Source of the DNA: HGM11501 sp045123995
Lineage (GTDB): Bacteria; Bacillota; Clostridia; CAKSNL01; HGM11501
Length of the DNA stretch: 29,477 bases
Reading direction: 5' to 3'
Assembly (NCBI GenBank): GCA_045123995.1
Contig: JBGVKY010000011.1
Span: forward strand, 1 to 29,477
Shown: piece after piece, positions 1 through 7,058 of the stretch
Layout: the number at the start of each line of letters is the position of its first letter
Position numbering within the stretch: position 1 is the stretch's first letter
Translations under genes and position numbers: made by a program
The notes under the pieces: generated by a model
What the model saw: only the letters and a program-made list of their open reading frames with translations
What the model was told of the DNA's origin: nothing
Database searches by the model: none

Positions 1-202
1 AAAGATAAAGTGGATTTAACTGAAAAAACCAGAGTATAAACCGCGATACCAAACTAGCGAAAAAATTAGGATTTGTATTTTGATTAAATAGAGGAGCATT
101 ATTAAATAAGAAAATAAACAAAGCCGTAGGAATACAGCATATTAAAGTCTGAATAAACCATTTCAACAATACTTTTACAAAATTCCACATATATTTTCTC
201 AT
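1..202 (-). CDS. Partial hydrophobic membrane protein, C-terminus beyond window
   Basis: The minus strand has an ATG at 202-200 preceded by an AAGGAGA ribosome binding site, and the frame stays open to the window edge (67 codons visible). The visible protein begins MRKYMWNFVKVLLKWF and has two hydrophobic stretches, at about residues 12-34 and 48-66, so it is very likely an inner-membrane protein. It starts 33 nt after the stop of the broken effector remnant at 236-504. It therefore occupies the same relative position as the 130-aa membrane protein behind the intact 463-aa gene. By that analogy it may be a second immunity-like protein; this is inference from position only. I do not recognise the family, and most of the gene lies outside the window. 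Confidence 0.7.
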   Translation of the reverse strand, partial: MRKYMWNFVKVLLKWFIQTLICCIPTALFIFLFNNAPLFNQNTNPNFFASLVSRFILWFFQLNPLYL

Positions 203-235
203 AGCACACATCTCCTTTTTAACTTATCAAAATTC

Positions 236-504
236 TCACGTTCCTGTAAAAGAAAAATTTGGAAGTATCTCTTTTTTAACTGCTATTCCGCCCATTCCCA
301 AAATTGACAGAGCGATATGGTCGCAGTTTCTGTATGCCAGGTCATAGCTGAAGCCTAAGCCCGTAATAGCTACAGCCTGCTCAAACATAGTTTTACCCTG
401 CTCCGGAGTTACCTCATATTCCATAACCCTGTCGTAGCTTTCCGCTTTCTTTTTTTGTGTGCAAAGTCAAGTGCGTACCCAAGCGTTTTCTCTGACGTCC
501 CTAC
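236..504 (-). pseudogene. Remnant of a second effector C-terminus, frameshifted
   Basis: The open part (236-424, 62 codons from ATG) reads MEYEVTPEQGKTMFEQAV... and ends in a segment with NCDH followed by GMGGI. This matches the last ~70 residues of the 463-aa protein at 896-2287, where the corresponding elements are VEDGYKMFDKAV and NNCDQ...KAGGI. In-frame codons continue upstream of the ATG (KAESYDRV) to a TGA. The adjacent frame reads GTSEKTLGYALDFAHKK and joins smoothly if one base is added in the seven-A run (T-run at 450-456 on the + strand). The remnant keeps the presumed catalytic Cys but has lost the N-terminal half and the His motif. It starts right at the stop of the 130-aa gene. 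A short expressed peptide, a sequencing error in the homopolymer or ribosomal slippage are alternatives. Confidence 0.65.
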
Positions 505-893
505 TTACGCATGTATCTCTGCCTGCACACAACGATTGCCCAAAAAATACCCACGGCTACGTAATTATATATTGCTATCCATTTCATAAGAAAAGTTCCG
601 ATATTGTCAACATATCCCACTGTAAAATAAAGAGCAATATCAATTCCCCACCACAAACTCATTCCCAATACACAAAAAAGAAAGGCTTTTAGCAATGAGC
701 TTTTGAAAAAGCTATAATTAATAAGGCAATAATATATCCATCCACCATAGATAATAATATTCGTAGCCGTCCCTAATAAGGAAAATGCCCACCCGAATAT
801 ATTTTCAGCTTTCGGGGATAAAACATTATAAATATGGCACAAGCATGCTGTCAAAGGAATAAAAAACAATAATAAATACGTTTTTTTGTTCAT
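501..893 (-). CDS. Small four-helix membrane protein, candidate immunity protein
   Basis: This 130-aa protein has four predicted transmembrane stretches (about residues 5-24, 33-58, 65-92 and 100-124) and a basic C-terminus (RQRYMRK). Its ATG lies 2 nt after the TAG of the 463-aa effector-like gene, and its ribosome binding site AAAGGAGAA sits inside the end of that gene. The two are therefore almost certainly translationally coupled. I do not recognise a family. A small membrane protein coupled directly behind a cell-wall-directed enzyme domain is a common arrangement for immunity to envelope-acting toxins, or for a holin-like or export helper. Those roles are inferred from gene order, not from a motif. 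Confidence 0.8.
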   Translation of the reverse strand: MNKKTYLLLFFIPLTACLCHIYNVLSPKAENIFGWAFSLLGTATNIIIYGGWIYYCLINYSFFKSSLLKAFLFCVLGMSLWWGIDIALYFTVGYVDNIGTFLMKWIAIYNYVAVGIFWAIVVCRQRYMRK

Positions 894-895
894 AA

Positions 896-2287
896 CTATT
901 CTCCTTTAACTAAATCTCTAATAAAATCAATACTACTTTCCAGGTCATACGTCCAATTAGGTCTTATCAAGCTAAAGATATTTATTCCTCCTGCCTTAAA
1001 AATTTCTGTGGTAATCTGATCACAATTGTTTGTTAAAACATTATATTCATTCATATCTTTCGTCACCTCTACTGCTTTATCAAACATTTTATATCCATCC
1101 TCTACAGAAATAGTGTAATCTGTATTTCTACCATACTTTTCTCTTTTCATATTTCCTGTATTAGAAACCACAAAAACTTCTTTTTTATTTAATAGGTTTT
1201 CTACAGCTATAGGACTATATATTCCAATATTCATTCTTGCCGGGCCATCAAAAAAATCTCCTGTGGCAGCTCCATAACTAAACAGAATCCCTTTTCCGAG
1301 TTGGTTAACCAACAATATCGCCGCATGACCTTGCCAGCCGGCACCAAATTCACTATTCAAGTAATATGCTCTATCAATTGTTGAAGCATCAAAATCTCTT
1401 AAATTAATTGATATAGCGGATAAATTTCTTTTATTGGTTGTATCTGCGATGCTCCACGCCCTATCAAATACAGTAAGTAGCTTATACTTCGCCGAATCTT
1501 CGCCATAATTATCTGCATCGGGGTCTTCGCTCCATTCTCCCTTTGCATTGTAACCCGGATTTATTACACCGGATTCCTCTTTTGCTTCAGGTTCTGTTTC
1601 TTCTTTCAATTTTGTATTTGATAAATACTCTCCAGCAGGCTCATTACCGGTGAAAGCAAATGCCATATCTTTATTTTCTCCGCTTTTTTCTGTTTCGCCC
1701 GGAGCATAACTGTAAAGCTCTATATTTCTTCTTTCACCGGGCGTATCTAACCCTCGTTTATTTATGCCTTTTTTATTAAGTGGTGTCTTTTCTCCTTCCG
1801 GCACATACTTCCCCCAGATATCCCAATCTGTCCCGGGAACATAGGGTCCCCAAGGCTTTATCCTGTTTTTCCGCTCGCTTCCCTTTGCACGAGGAGAATT
1901 CTTAATTTCCGGAATGTTCCACACATCGGGGATTTTTTCGCTATTTTTGCCCAACCAATTTTCGGCAGAAGATTTTATCCGCTCTTCCTTTTTCTTCTTT
2001 TTGTTGTAAATGGAATCCCAGGTTTCATCTCCCACAATTCCGTCAACGGATAAGCCGTTTTCTCTTTGATAGTCCATTGCCGCATTGGCGGTGTCGGCTT
2101 CATAGCGTCCGTTTACCCTGAGCTTTTCTCCCTTTTTATCTTTATATCCTTCTTCGTTTAAGAAGCTTTGTACTCCTTTTACGGCATCTGAATTAAAGGT
2201 GGCAGGAAAAAGCTCTTCTTTTTCCTTTTTGAGCTTTTTAAAATCATCACTTTTAAGCTCATCAGCTTCTATACTGTTTTTATACAT
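896..2287 (-). CDS. Peptidoglycan-binding protein with C-terminal permuted NlpC/P60-like (His...Cys) domain
   Basis: 463 aa. Residues about 35-95 form a PG_binding_1-type domain, with the hallmark pattern FLNEEGY...VNGRYEADTANAAMDYQ...GLSVDGIVGDETW. A lysine/glutamate-rich linker follows (96-140), then a segment with two WGxYVP repeats (146-163), a charged low-complexity region (about 170-260) and a C-terminal domain. The latter contains GWQGHAAILL (His ~321) and TNNCDQITTEIFKAGGI (Cys ~422). His before Cys with NC[DE] is the order seen in circularly permuted NlpC/P60 and LRAT-like papain folds, so a cysteine peptidase, amidase or acyl hydrolase is plausible. No signal peptide is visible, which is odd for a wall-binding protein and suggests lysis, a specialised secretion route or injection. 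The start follows AAAGGAGG. It has its own strong promoter and a coupled membrane-protein gene downstream. An effector role is inference. Confidence 0.75.
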   Translation of the reverse strand: MYKNSIEADELKSDDFKKLKKEKEELFPATFNSDAVKGVQSFLNEEGYKDKKGEKLRVNGRYEADTANAAMDYQRENGLSVDGIVGDETWDSIYNKKKKKEERIKSSAENWLGKNSEKIPDVWNIPEIKNSPRAKGSERKNRIKPWGPYVPGTDWDIWGKYVPEGEKTPLNKKGINKRGLDTPGERRNIELYSYAPGETEKSGENKDMAFAFTGNEPAGEYLSNTKLKEETEPEAKEESGVINPGYNAKGEWSEDPDADNYGEDSAKYKLLTVFDRAWSIADTTNKRNLSAISINLRDFDASTIDRAYYLNSEFGAGWQGHAAILLVNQLGKGILFSYGAATGDFFDGPARMNIGIYSPIAVENLLNKKEVFVVSNTGNMKREKYGRNTDYTISVEDGYKMFDKAVEVTKDMNEYNVLTNNCDQITTEIFKAGGINIFSLIRPNWTYDLESSIDFIRDLVKGE

Positions 2288-2340
2288 TATTTCCTCCTTT
2301 GATTATATCATATTTTTACTGTCATGACAATATTATTTTG

Positions 2341-2391
2341 CCGGGCAGACGTTTCGAACCGTCATACCCCGGGATTAACCCTGCAGTTAAT
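2341..2391 (-). promoter_or_regulatory. Structured 5' leader hairpins of the effector-like gene
   Basis: Between the promoter and the 463-aa gene the minus-strand RNA can form a long hairpin. CCGGG (2372-2368) pairs with CCCGG (2345-2341), and inside it GACG pairs with CGTC around GTTCGAAA. Upstream of it, ATTAA/TTAAT (2391-2387 with 2378-2374) forms a smaller stem. The GGTTCGAAA loop resembles a tRNA T-arm, but no D-arm, acceptor partner or good anticodon arm is present. It may be a regulatory leader or a stability element; no known riboswitch class is recognised. Confidence 0.45.
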
Positions 2392-2420
2392 ATTATAACA
2401 TATAAAGTTACATTTGTCAA
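2392..2420 (-). promoter_or_regulatory. Sigma-70-type promoter of the effector-like operon
   Basis: On the minus strand a perfect TTGACA (2420-2415) is followed after 17 bp by a perfect TATAAT (2397-2392). Transcription would start near 2385 and run through the hairpin leader into the 463-aa gene, about 100 nt downstream. A full-consensus promoter predicts strong constitutive expression unless a repressor acts. Confidence 0.85.
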
Positions 2421-2472
2421 GAGTTGTTTTTGCTTAGCACGTTATTTTATGGCTCGGATGGTAATTTCCCTA

Positions 2473-2506
2473 CAAAAAAACTTCGGCACAGCCGAAGTCT
2501 TTTTTA
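2473..2506. terminator. Bidirectional rho-independent terminator between LacI-type gene and effector operon
   Basis: The stem ACTTCGGC / GCCGAAGT (2480-2487 with 2491-2498) has a 3-nt ACA loop. It is flanked by an A-run on the left (2474-2480) and a T-run on the right (2500-2505), so it can terminate in both directions. Its main job is to end the LacI-type regulator transcript coming from the right. Confidence 0.85.
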
Positions 2507-3541
2507 TGTATCAAGATAAGTATCTAAGTTACTTCTTAAAATAACCAGTGGGTTTATATAAACTGTTTTCTCAATTTTTTTATGCTCTGCTATATGCTCA
2601 TAAAGAAGGCGGACTGCAATTCTTCCGTGCTTTTCCAAATCCTGAAATATTGTGCACTGGGCAATTCCCTCTTTAAGATAGTGAACCACAGCACTGTCGA
2701 TATCGGTGCAGACCGCTTTCAAATCCAGATTTTCCTCCTTTATAATTTTGCCGATAGAGGAGAAATTGGAAGTGGCGGAATAAAGCCCGTGAAGATTTTT
2801 TGAGTCGCCCAGAATCTTTTTAATAAGGTGAAGTGCGATTGTATCGTCATCATGGGTTTCGTATACACCCACGGAATTAAGTCCATAATCATTAAGACTG
2901 TCCATAAAGCCCTGTATTTTAAGCTTGTGCTCCACGTTGTCCTTGTTTCCTACGAAAATAGCCACGTTTGAATTTTCTTTTGTAAAGAGTCTTAAAAGCT
3001 CTGCCGCCATCTGACCCGAACGGTAAGCATCAACCTGAACGGAGCAAAGATATTTGTTGGTGGTGGATTGTGAATCGCCAATTAGCACGATGGGGATATT
3101 TCTCTTTTCCAGCTCCATAAAAATTTTGTCAAGCCCGAAAGGGAAGAACTCGCATAAAATAATGCCCTGAACCCCGTCTTCGATACATTTGTTAAGCGCA
3201 TTTACGGTATCAATACTGGAATATAGGTTTTCTATAACGTAATAGCGCTTTTCCACGTTGTAGTCGGAAAGCAGTTCAAATTCCTTGTCCAGACCTTTTT
3301 TCATAAAGGAAAAATAATCCTGAGTGTCAGAGGGGATAACAACGCCGATAACAATGGTGTTGCGCGCCATACTCTGGGCAACCTTGTTAATGCGATAGCC
3401 CATTTCATCTGCAGTCTTTAATATTTTCTCCCGAAGCTCCTTATTTACACCGCTTTTGTTATTTAAGGCCTTGCTTATTACGGCATAGGACACACCAAGA
3501 CGCTCGGAAATGTCTTTTATGGTAATTCTCTTTTGTTCCAT
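2504..3541 (-). CDS. LacI/GalR-family transcriptional regulator
   Basis: 345 aa, normal length for the family. Residues 5-52 form the LacI helix-turn-helix (ITIKDISERLGVSYAVISKALN), followed by a hinge-helix segment (NKVAQSMARN). The rest is a type-1 periplasmic-binding-protein-like sensor domain, with VIGVVIPS starting it near residue 64 and typical motifs such as QVDAYRSGQMAAELL. It is divergent from the (alpha/alpha)6-protein and aminotransferase genes. Two AAAACGTTT-centred dyads lie in the shared intergenic region, one over the divergent promoter. It is therefore probably the local repressor of 3879-6297, relieved by an imported sugar or sugar derivative. The effector molecule cannot be told from the sequence. 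Confidence 0.93.
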   Translation of the reverse strand: MEQKRITIKDISERLGVSYAVISKALNNKSGVNKELREKILKTADEMGYRINKVAQSMARNTIVIGVVIPSDTQDYFSFMKKGLDKEFELLSDYNVEKRYYVIENLYSSIDTVNALNKCIEDGVQGIILCEFFPFGLDKIFMELEKRNIPIVLIGDSQSTTNKYLCSVQVDAYRSGQMAAELLRLFTKENSNVAIFVGNKDNVEHKLKIQGFMDSLNDYGLNSVGVYETHDDDTIALHLIKKILGDSKNLHGLYSATSNFSSIGKIIKEENLDLKAVCTDIDSAVVHYLKEGIAQCTIFQDLEKHGRIAVRLLYEHIAEHKKIEKTVYINPLVILRSNLDTYLDT

Positions 3542-3580
3542 AATTTATCCTACCTTTAATATATAAAATATACCAAAGCA

Positions 3581-3609
3581 ATTATACCACATTAAAAAAA
3601 GGGTGTCAA
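3581..3609 (-). promoter_or_regulatory. Promoter of the LacI-type regulator
   Basis: On the minus strand TTGACA (3609-3604) and TATAAT (3586-3581) are separated by 17 bp. The start codon lies about 40 nt downstream of the -10 element. The match to the sigma-70/sigma-A consensus is perfect. Confidence 0.85.
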
Positions 3610-3626
3610 ACAAAAAAACAAGTAAA

Positions 3627-3642
3627 CGGAAAACGTTTAACG
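3627..3642. promoter_or_regulatory. Putative LacI-type operator 1
   Basis: CGGAAAACGTTTAACG is an imperfect dyad around a central CG (6 of 8 pairs). It shares the AAAACGTTT core with the second site at 3791-3806. It lies about 18 bp upstream of the regulator's -35 box, so it could mediate autoregulation or DNA looping with site 2, some 160 bp away. Confidence 0.55.
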
Positions 3643-3789
3643 GAGAAAGAGGGCTTTAAGATAAAACAGACCTTAAATAAAAAACCACAAAAAGCCCGTG
3701 AAAACGAGGATTAGGCAATAAAAAGGCTTAATTGCAAGGTTATTTTTAAAATGCAGGAGAAAATTTTTTAAAAATTTTTCAAAAAACTG

Positions 3790-3818
3790 TTGCAAAACGT
3801 TTTACATTGTTGTATAAT
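3790..3818 (+). promoter_or_regulatory. Promoter of the (alpha/alpha)6-protein/aminotransferase operon
   Basis: TTGCAA (3790-3795) and TATAAT (3813-3818) are separated by 17 bp, and the dyad operator 3791-3806 overlaps the -35 box. The rest of the 337-bp divergent region (3542-3878) holds the regulator promoter, operator 1 and an A-rich stretch, and no gene that I can see. Confidence 0.75.
3791..3806. promoter_or_regulatory. Putative LacI-type operator 2, over the -35 region
   Basis: TGCAAAACGTTTTACA is a 16-bp dyad centred on CG with 7 of 8 pairs complementary, the classic form of a LacI/GalR-family site. It overlaps the -35 box of the promoter for the 3879 gene, so binding should block transcription. 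It is one pair longer per symmetry than a standard CcpA cre site, which favours the local regulator over CcpA. Confidence 0.7.
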
Positions 3819-3878
3819 GCAATTACATTAAGGGATATTTATATATCAGCAAATTCAATATTTATGGGAGGTTTAATT

Positions 3879-4901
3879 ATGAACAAAGCAGAATTACAGG
3901 TTAAGTTTGAAGCCGGCCGCAGAGCTATCCGCAAAGCAGTTGATTTTCAGCTGGGATTTTTGCAGGAAGACGGGGGCTATATCTGGGAGGGATACGTTCC
4001 CGATGCATTCCACAAGCAGGCATATTCCTGGAACCTTGTGGGAAACAATGAAGAGGCTCATCGCCTCTTATCCTGGATAAGAGACAACCGTCTCCGTGAA
4101 AACGGCTCTTTGATATTGACAGAGGACCCCAATGATACAGAAAACAACGTTGACGTATACAAGCACGCTTGGACCTGTCAGGGTGCGCACCGTCTTGGCC
4201 GATTCGATGTTTCTTATCCCGTTTATAATTTCTTAAAGACATTGGCTATGCCTTGTGGCGGATTTCCTCTTCATAAGGGTATGCCTCTTGCCCGTATGAT
4301 GACAACTGCCTGGGTTGGAACAACGGCTATCTATTTCAACGACTTAGAGATGGCAAACAAGTGCGCTGACTGGTGCATTAAGGTATTGGATGCTCAGCCC
4401 GATGCAAATAGATTCTACTACATGACAACTCCCGACGGAAAGCTTGCTTTAGAAGCTGACGGCGGCGAATTTATCGACAACAAAAAGACAAAGCAGTGCT
4501 ACTGGGAATGCGGTTTTGCGATGATTCTTATGAATCGTCTGTATCAGATTACAAAGGATGAAAAGTATTTAGGCTATACCAAGCGCTACATGGAATTCCT
4601 CTTCACCTGCGCTGAAGATACATGGAGCTATTGGGGAAGCGGTAAGGCTGCACTTGGCTGTGCTATGTACTACTCCTTCACAGGCGACGAGAGAGCAATG
4701 GAAGCTGCAGTTAAGTTTATCGACTTCGTTGTTGAAACTCAGGTTCAGGTTAAGGATAAGGACGGTAAATATGCAGGCGGTCTCTGGTATGACGACGAGC
4801 CCGACATTTTACTTATCTACATCGACCATGCTGCTTGCTTCTCAGGCTGGGTACTTGACAGCATTTCTTACATAGAATCAAGAATGGGGCTTTTGAAATA
4901 A
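3879..4901 (+). CDS. (alpha/alpha)6-barrel protein, six-hairpin glycosidase-like, function unknown
   Basis: 340 aa from the ATG that follows GGGAGG; an upstream in-frame ATG at 3807 would start inside the promoter and is not used. The sequence is a series of helical hairpins rich in aromatic residues (WTCQGAHRLGRFDVSYPVYNFL, TTAWVGTTAIYFNDLEMANKCADW, CYWECGFAMILMNRLYQIT). This is typical of the (alpha/alpha)6 or (alpha/alpha)7 toroid superfamilies that include six-hairpin glycosidases, AGE-type epimerases and prenyltransferase-like domains. No signal peptide is present, so it should be cytoplasmic. I cannot assign a catalytic pair with certainty. It shares an operon and a LacI-type operator with the aminotransferase 20 bp downstream, which suggests a sugar or amino-sugar substrate. 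Codon use is biased like that of highly expressed genes. Confidence 0.8.
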   Translation: MNKAELQVKFEAGRRAIRKAVDFQLGFLQEDGGYIWEGYVPDAFHKQAYSWNLVGNNEEAHRLLSWIRDNRLRENGSLILTEDPNDTENNVDVYKHAWTCQGAHRLGRFDVSYPVYNFLKTLAMPCGGFPLHKGMPLARMMTTAWVGTTAIYFNDLEMANKCADWCIKVLDAQPDANRFYYMTTPDGKLALEADGGEFIDNKKTKQCYWECGFAMILMNRLYQITKDEKYLGYTKRYMEFLFTCAEDTWSYWGSGKAALGCAMYYSFTGDERAMEAAVKFIDFVVETQVQVKDKDGKYAGGLWYDDEPDILLIYIDHAACFSGWVLDSISYIESRMGLLK

Positions 4902-4920
4902 TTTAATTTGGAGGTACACT

Positions 4921-6297
4921 ATGTATACAGATAAGGAAATCAAAGAAATAAAAGAGTACGCTGCGAAACATGTTTGTACTCATTACGCAGTAAATGCAGA
5001 TATTGATAAGCATCCTAAAATTTATGACAGAAGTGAAGGCGTTTATGTTTATGACATCCACGGAACACGCTATCTTGACACCTTCGGTTCACTTCTTACC
5101 ACAATCTGCGGCCACAACAATCAGGCGATTATGGATGCAATGAACGAGCAGTTCAAGAAGATTGACTTCTTCCCCAACTTTGGTGATGACTATTGTATGC
5201 CTGCAATCCAGCTTGCAAAGAGACTTGACAAGGTTATGCCCAAGGGACTTTCCTCTTACTTTTTTGTATCAAGCGGTTCAGAAGCTAATGATGCAGCAGT
5301 TAAAATGGCTCGCTCCTATCACGTAAACAGAGGGGACGACAAGAGATATAAGGTAATTGCAAGACAGGGTTCTTACCACGGAACAACTGTTACAACCATG
5401 TCTCTTACCTGCCTTGACTACTTCAGAAAGAACTATGAGCCCATGGTAAACCCCTTTGTTATAAGATCAAAGGGTGCAAACTGTAAGCACTGCCACTTAG
5501 GCAAGAAAAAGGCTAACTGCCAGATGGATTGTATCGAATATTTAAGACAGTTAATCATCGACAACGATCCTGAGACAATCTCCTGCCTCATCATGGATCC
5601 TCTTCCCGGTTCCAACTCAGGTTATCCTGTTCCTCCCGAGGGATATTTACAGAAGGTTAGAGAGCTTTGCGATGAGTTTGGTATCATTCTTATCTTCGAC
5701 GAAGTTCAGGTTGGTATCGTAAAGAGCGGTGCAATGTTCGTATCTGAGCTCTTCGGCGTAACTCCCGACATTCTTACAACTGCAAAATCTCTTACAAACG
5801 GTATGATGCCCATGGGTCTTTGTGCTATGAAGCAGAAGATTATGGATTCCTTCCGTGAAAAGCCCGGTAATGAGTTTGTAAGCGGTAATACCTTCGGTGC
5901 TCACAACCTCGCTTGCGCAGCAGCCATCGCAACACTTGATTACATAGAAGAAAACAAGCTTGTTGAAAGATGTAACATGCTCAGCGCTTACATAAAAGAA
6001 GGAATTGAAAAGCTCATGGCTAAATACGACTTCGTATCAGGCTATGAAGGACTCGGTCTCATGCTTTGCATAGAGCTTGCTTATACAAAGGACGGAGAAC
6101 TTGTTCCCTTGAATCCCGATTACAAAGTTGGTACATTTATCAATGACTTCTGCTACGACAACGGTCTTATCATGAGAAACAACGACGACTTAATCGTTGT
6201 TGCACCTCCCATTGTATTCACAAAGGAAAATGTTGACGAAATGATGGCAACATTTGATAAGGCATTGGCAGCAGCTAAAGAAAAGTTCAATCTGTAA
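4921..6297 (+). CDS. Class-III PLP-dependent aminotransferase
   Basis: 458 aa, full length for fold-type I class-III aminotransferases. Visible landmarks are SSGSEANDAAVKMAR (phosphate-binding region, ~117-131), GSYHGTT (~150-156), IFDEVQVG with the PLP-pyridine Asp at ~260, and TTAKSLTNG with the Schiff-base Lys at ~289. A CxxC...CxxxC cluster (Cys ~188, 191, 200, 204) forms an insertion that could bind metal; a similar Cys-rich insertion occurs in one subgroup of this class. The usual QTGFGRTG stretch is replaced by QVGIVKSG, so the acceptor or donor pocket differs from ornithine/GABA enzymes. It lies 20 bp after the (alpha/alpha)6 gene with an AGGAGG-like site (GGAGG). It probably transaminates a keto-sugar or amino acid-like intermediate; the substrate is unknown. 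Confidence 0.93.
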   Translation: MYTDKEIKEIKEYAAKHVCTHYAVNADIDKHPKIYDRSEGVYVYDIHGTRYLDTFGSLLTTICGHNNQAIMDAMNEQFKKIDFFPNFGDDYCMPAIQLAKRLDKVMPKGLSSYFFVSSGSEANDAAVKMARSYHVNRGDDKRYKVIARQGSYHGTTVTTMSLTCLDYFRKNYEPMVNPFVIRSKGANCKHCHLGKKKANCQMDCIEYLRQLIIDNDPETISCLIMDPLPGSNSGYPVPPEGYLQKVRELCDEFGIILIFDEVQVGIVKSGAMFVSELFGVTPDILTTAKSLTNGMMPMGLCAMKQKIMDSFREKPGNEFVSGNTFGAHNLACAAAIATLDYIEENKLVERCNMLSAYIKEGIEKLMAKYDFVSGYEGLGLMLCIELAYTKDGELVPLNPDYKVGTFINDFCYDNGLIMRNNDDLIVVAPPIVFTKENVDEMMATFDKALAAAKEKFNL

Positions 6298-6302
6298 TAA
6301 AA

Positions 6303-6336
6303 AATCCCCCAAACAAAAGTTTGGGGGATTTTTTTG
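6303..6336. terminator. Bidirectional terminator between aminotransferase and DeoR-type genes
   Basis: The perfect 12-bp stem AATCCCCCAAAC / GTTTGGGGGATT (6303-6314 with 6319-6330) has an AAAA loop. It is followed by a T-run to 6335, with A residues before it. It ends the aminotransferase transcript and, from the other side, the DeoR-type regulator transcript. Confidence 0.92.
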
Positions 6337-7029
6337 TTAGTTTATAATTCCGCTTAAATCATCCTTGTGACATAAGGTATTTAAGTATTTTTTGCCGAAT
6401 TTGGATTTATCGCAAAGAAGATAGCTTTCCTTTGAATTTTTAATCATAATTTTTCGCATCACATTTTCAAGAATGGAATTATCGGAAACCACTCCGTCTT
6501 CGCTTATACCACGGCAGGAGAAAAAAGCCACATCGGCATTGTAATTTTTAAGTGTAGCTTCCGCATCCGGGCCTATGTAAGAAAAGGATTCAAGTGTCAT
6601 TTCTCCGCCGGTACAAATGGTCTTGATACCTGATGCAGCGGCATCCAGAGCGGTCTTTGCTCCATTGGTAATCAAAAGAATGTTCTTAAAGGAAGAAAGA
6701 TGGGGAATAAGGTGATAGGCGGTGGTGGAAGCATCAAGCATAATTACATTCCCATCTTTTATGTGTGCGAGAGCCTTTAATGCAATTTCCTTTTTTACCT
6801 GCTGATGCTCCAAATCTCTTATAAAAAGAGGAATTCTTTTATCCGCATAGTTGACTTTTAGTTTCACATTTCCGCGTCTTATTAAAACAATGTCCTTTTT
6901 CTCCAGAGCTATTATATCTCTTCTTACCGTAGGCTCGCTTATAAAAAGCCTTTCGGAAAGCTCCTTAACGGAAAAATCACGCTCCGATAAAAGATTTATA
7001 TATTGCTGTTCTCTATCATATATTGACAT
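6337..7029 (-). CDS. DeoR/GlpR-family transcriptional regulator
   Basis: 230 aa, slightly shorter than the usual ~250. The N-terminal DeoR helix-turn-helix (residues ~5-57) contains FSVKELSERLFISEPTVRRDI. The C-terminal DeoRC sensor domain shows the sugar-phosphate-binding signatures MLDASTTAYHL, LITNGAKTALDAA, TGGEM and FFSCRGIS. Members of this family usually respond to a phosphorylated sugar. It is divergent from the G1PDH-like gene and the FAD oxidoreductases. A dyad in its own promoter region suggests that it represses itself and the divergent operon. Confidence 0.92.
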   Translation of the reverse strand: MSIYDREQQYINLLSERDFSVKELSERLFISEPTVRRDIIALEKKDIVLIRRGNVKLKVNYADKRIPLFIRDLEHQQVKKEIALKALAHIKDGNVIMLDASTTAYHLIPHLSSFKNILLITNGAKTALDAAASGIKTICTGGEMTLESFSYIGPDAEATLKNYNADVAFFSCRGISEDGVVSDNSILENVMRKIMIKNSKESYLLCDKSKFGKKYLNTLCHKDDLSGIIN

Positions 7030-7058
7030 ATAATCACCCTTTTTTCATTTCTTTCATT

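Noticed and set aside
459..692. 77-aa plus-strand reading frame
   Set aside because: It is antisense to the clear 130-aa membrane protein gene and has no ribosome binding site.
2341..2391. tRNA or tRNA fragment on the minus strand (GGTTCGAAA T-loop-like, GCA in a loop)
   Set aside because: There is no D-arm or 5' acceptor strand, the anticodon stem does not form with a 7-nt loop, and the T-stem has a mismatch. The 5' part would fall on the promoter.
2299..2544. 81-aa plus-strand reading frame
   Set aside because: It runs through the antisense of the effector promoter, leader and terminator, with no plausible start signal.
3791..3806. CcpA cre site
   Set aside because: The dyad has four A/T on each side of CG, one more than a cre box allows in register, and a local LacI-type regulator is next to it.
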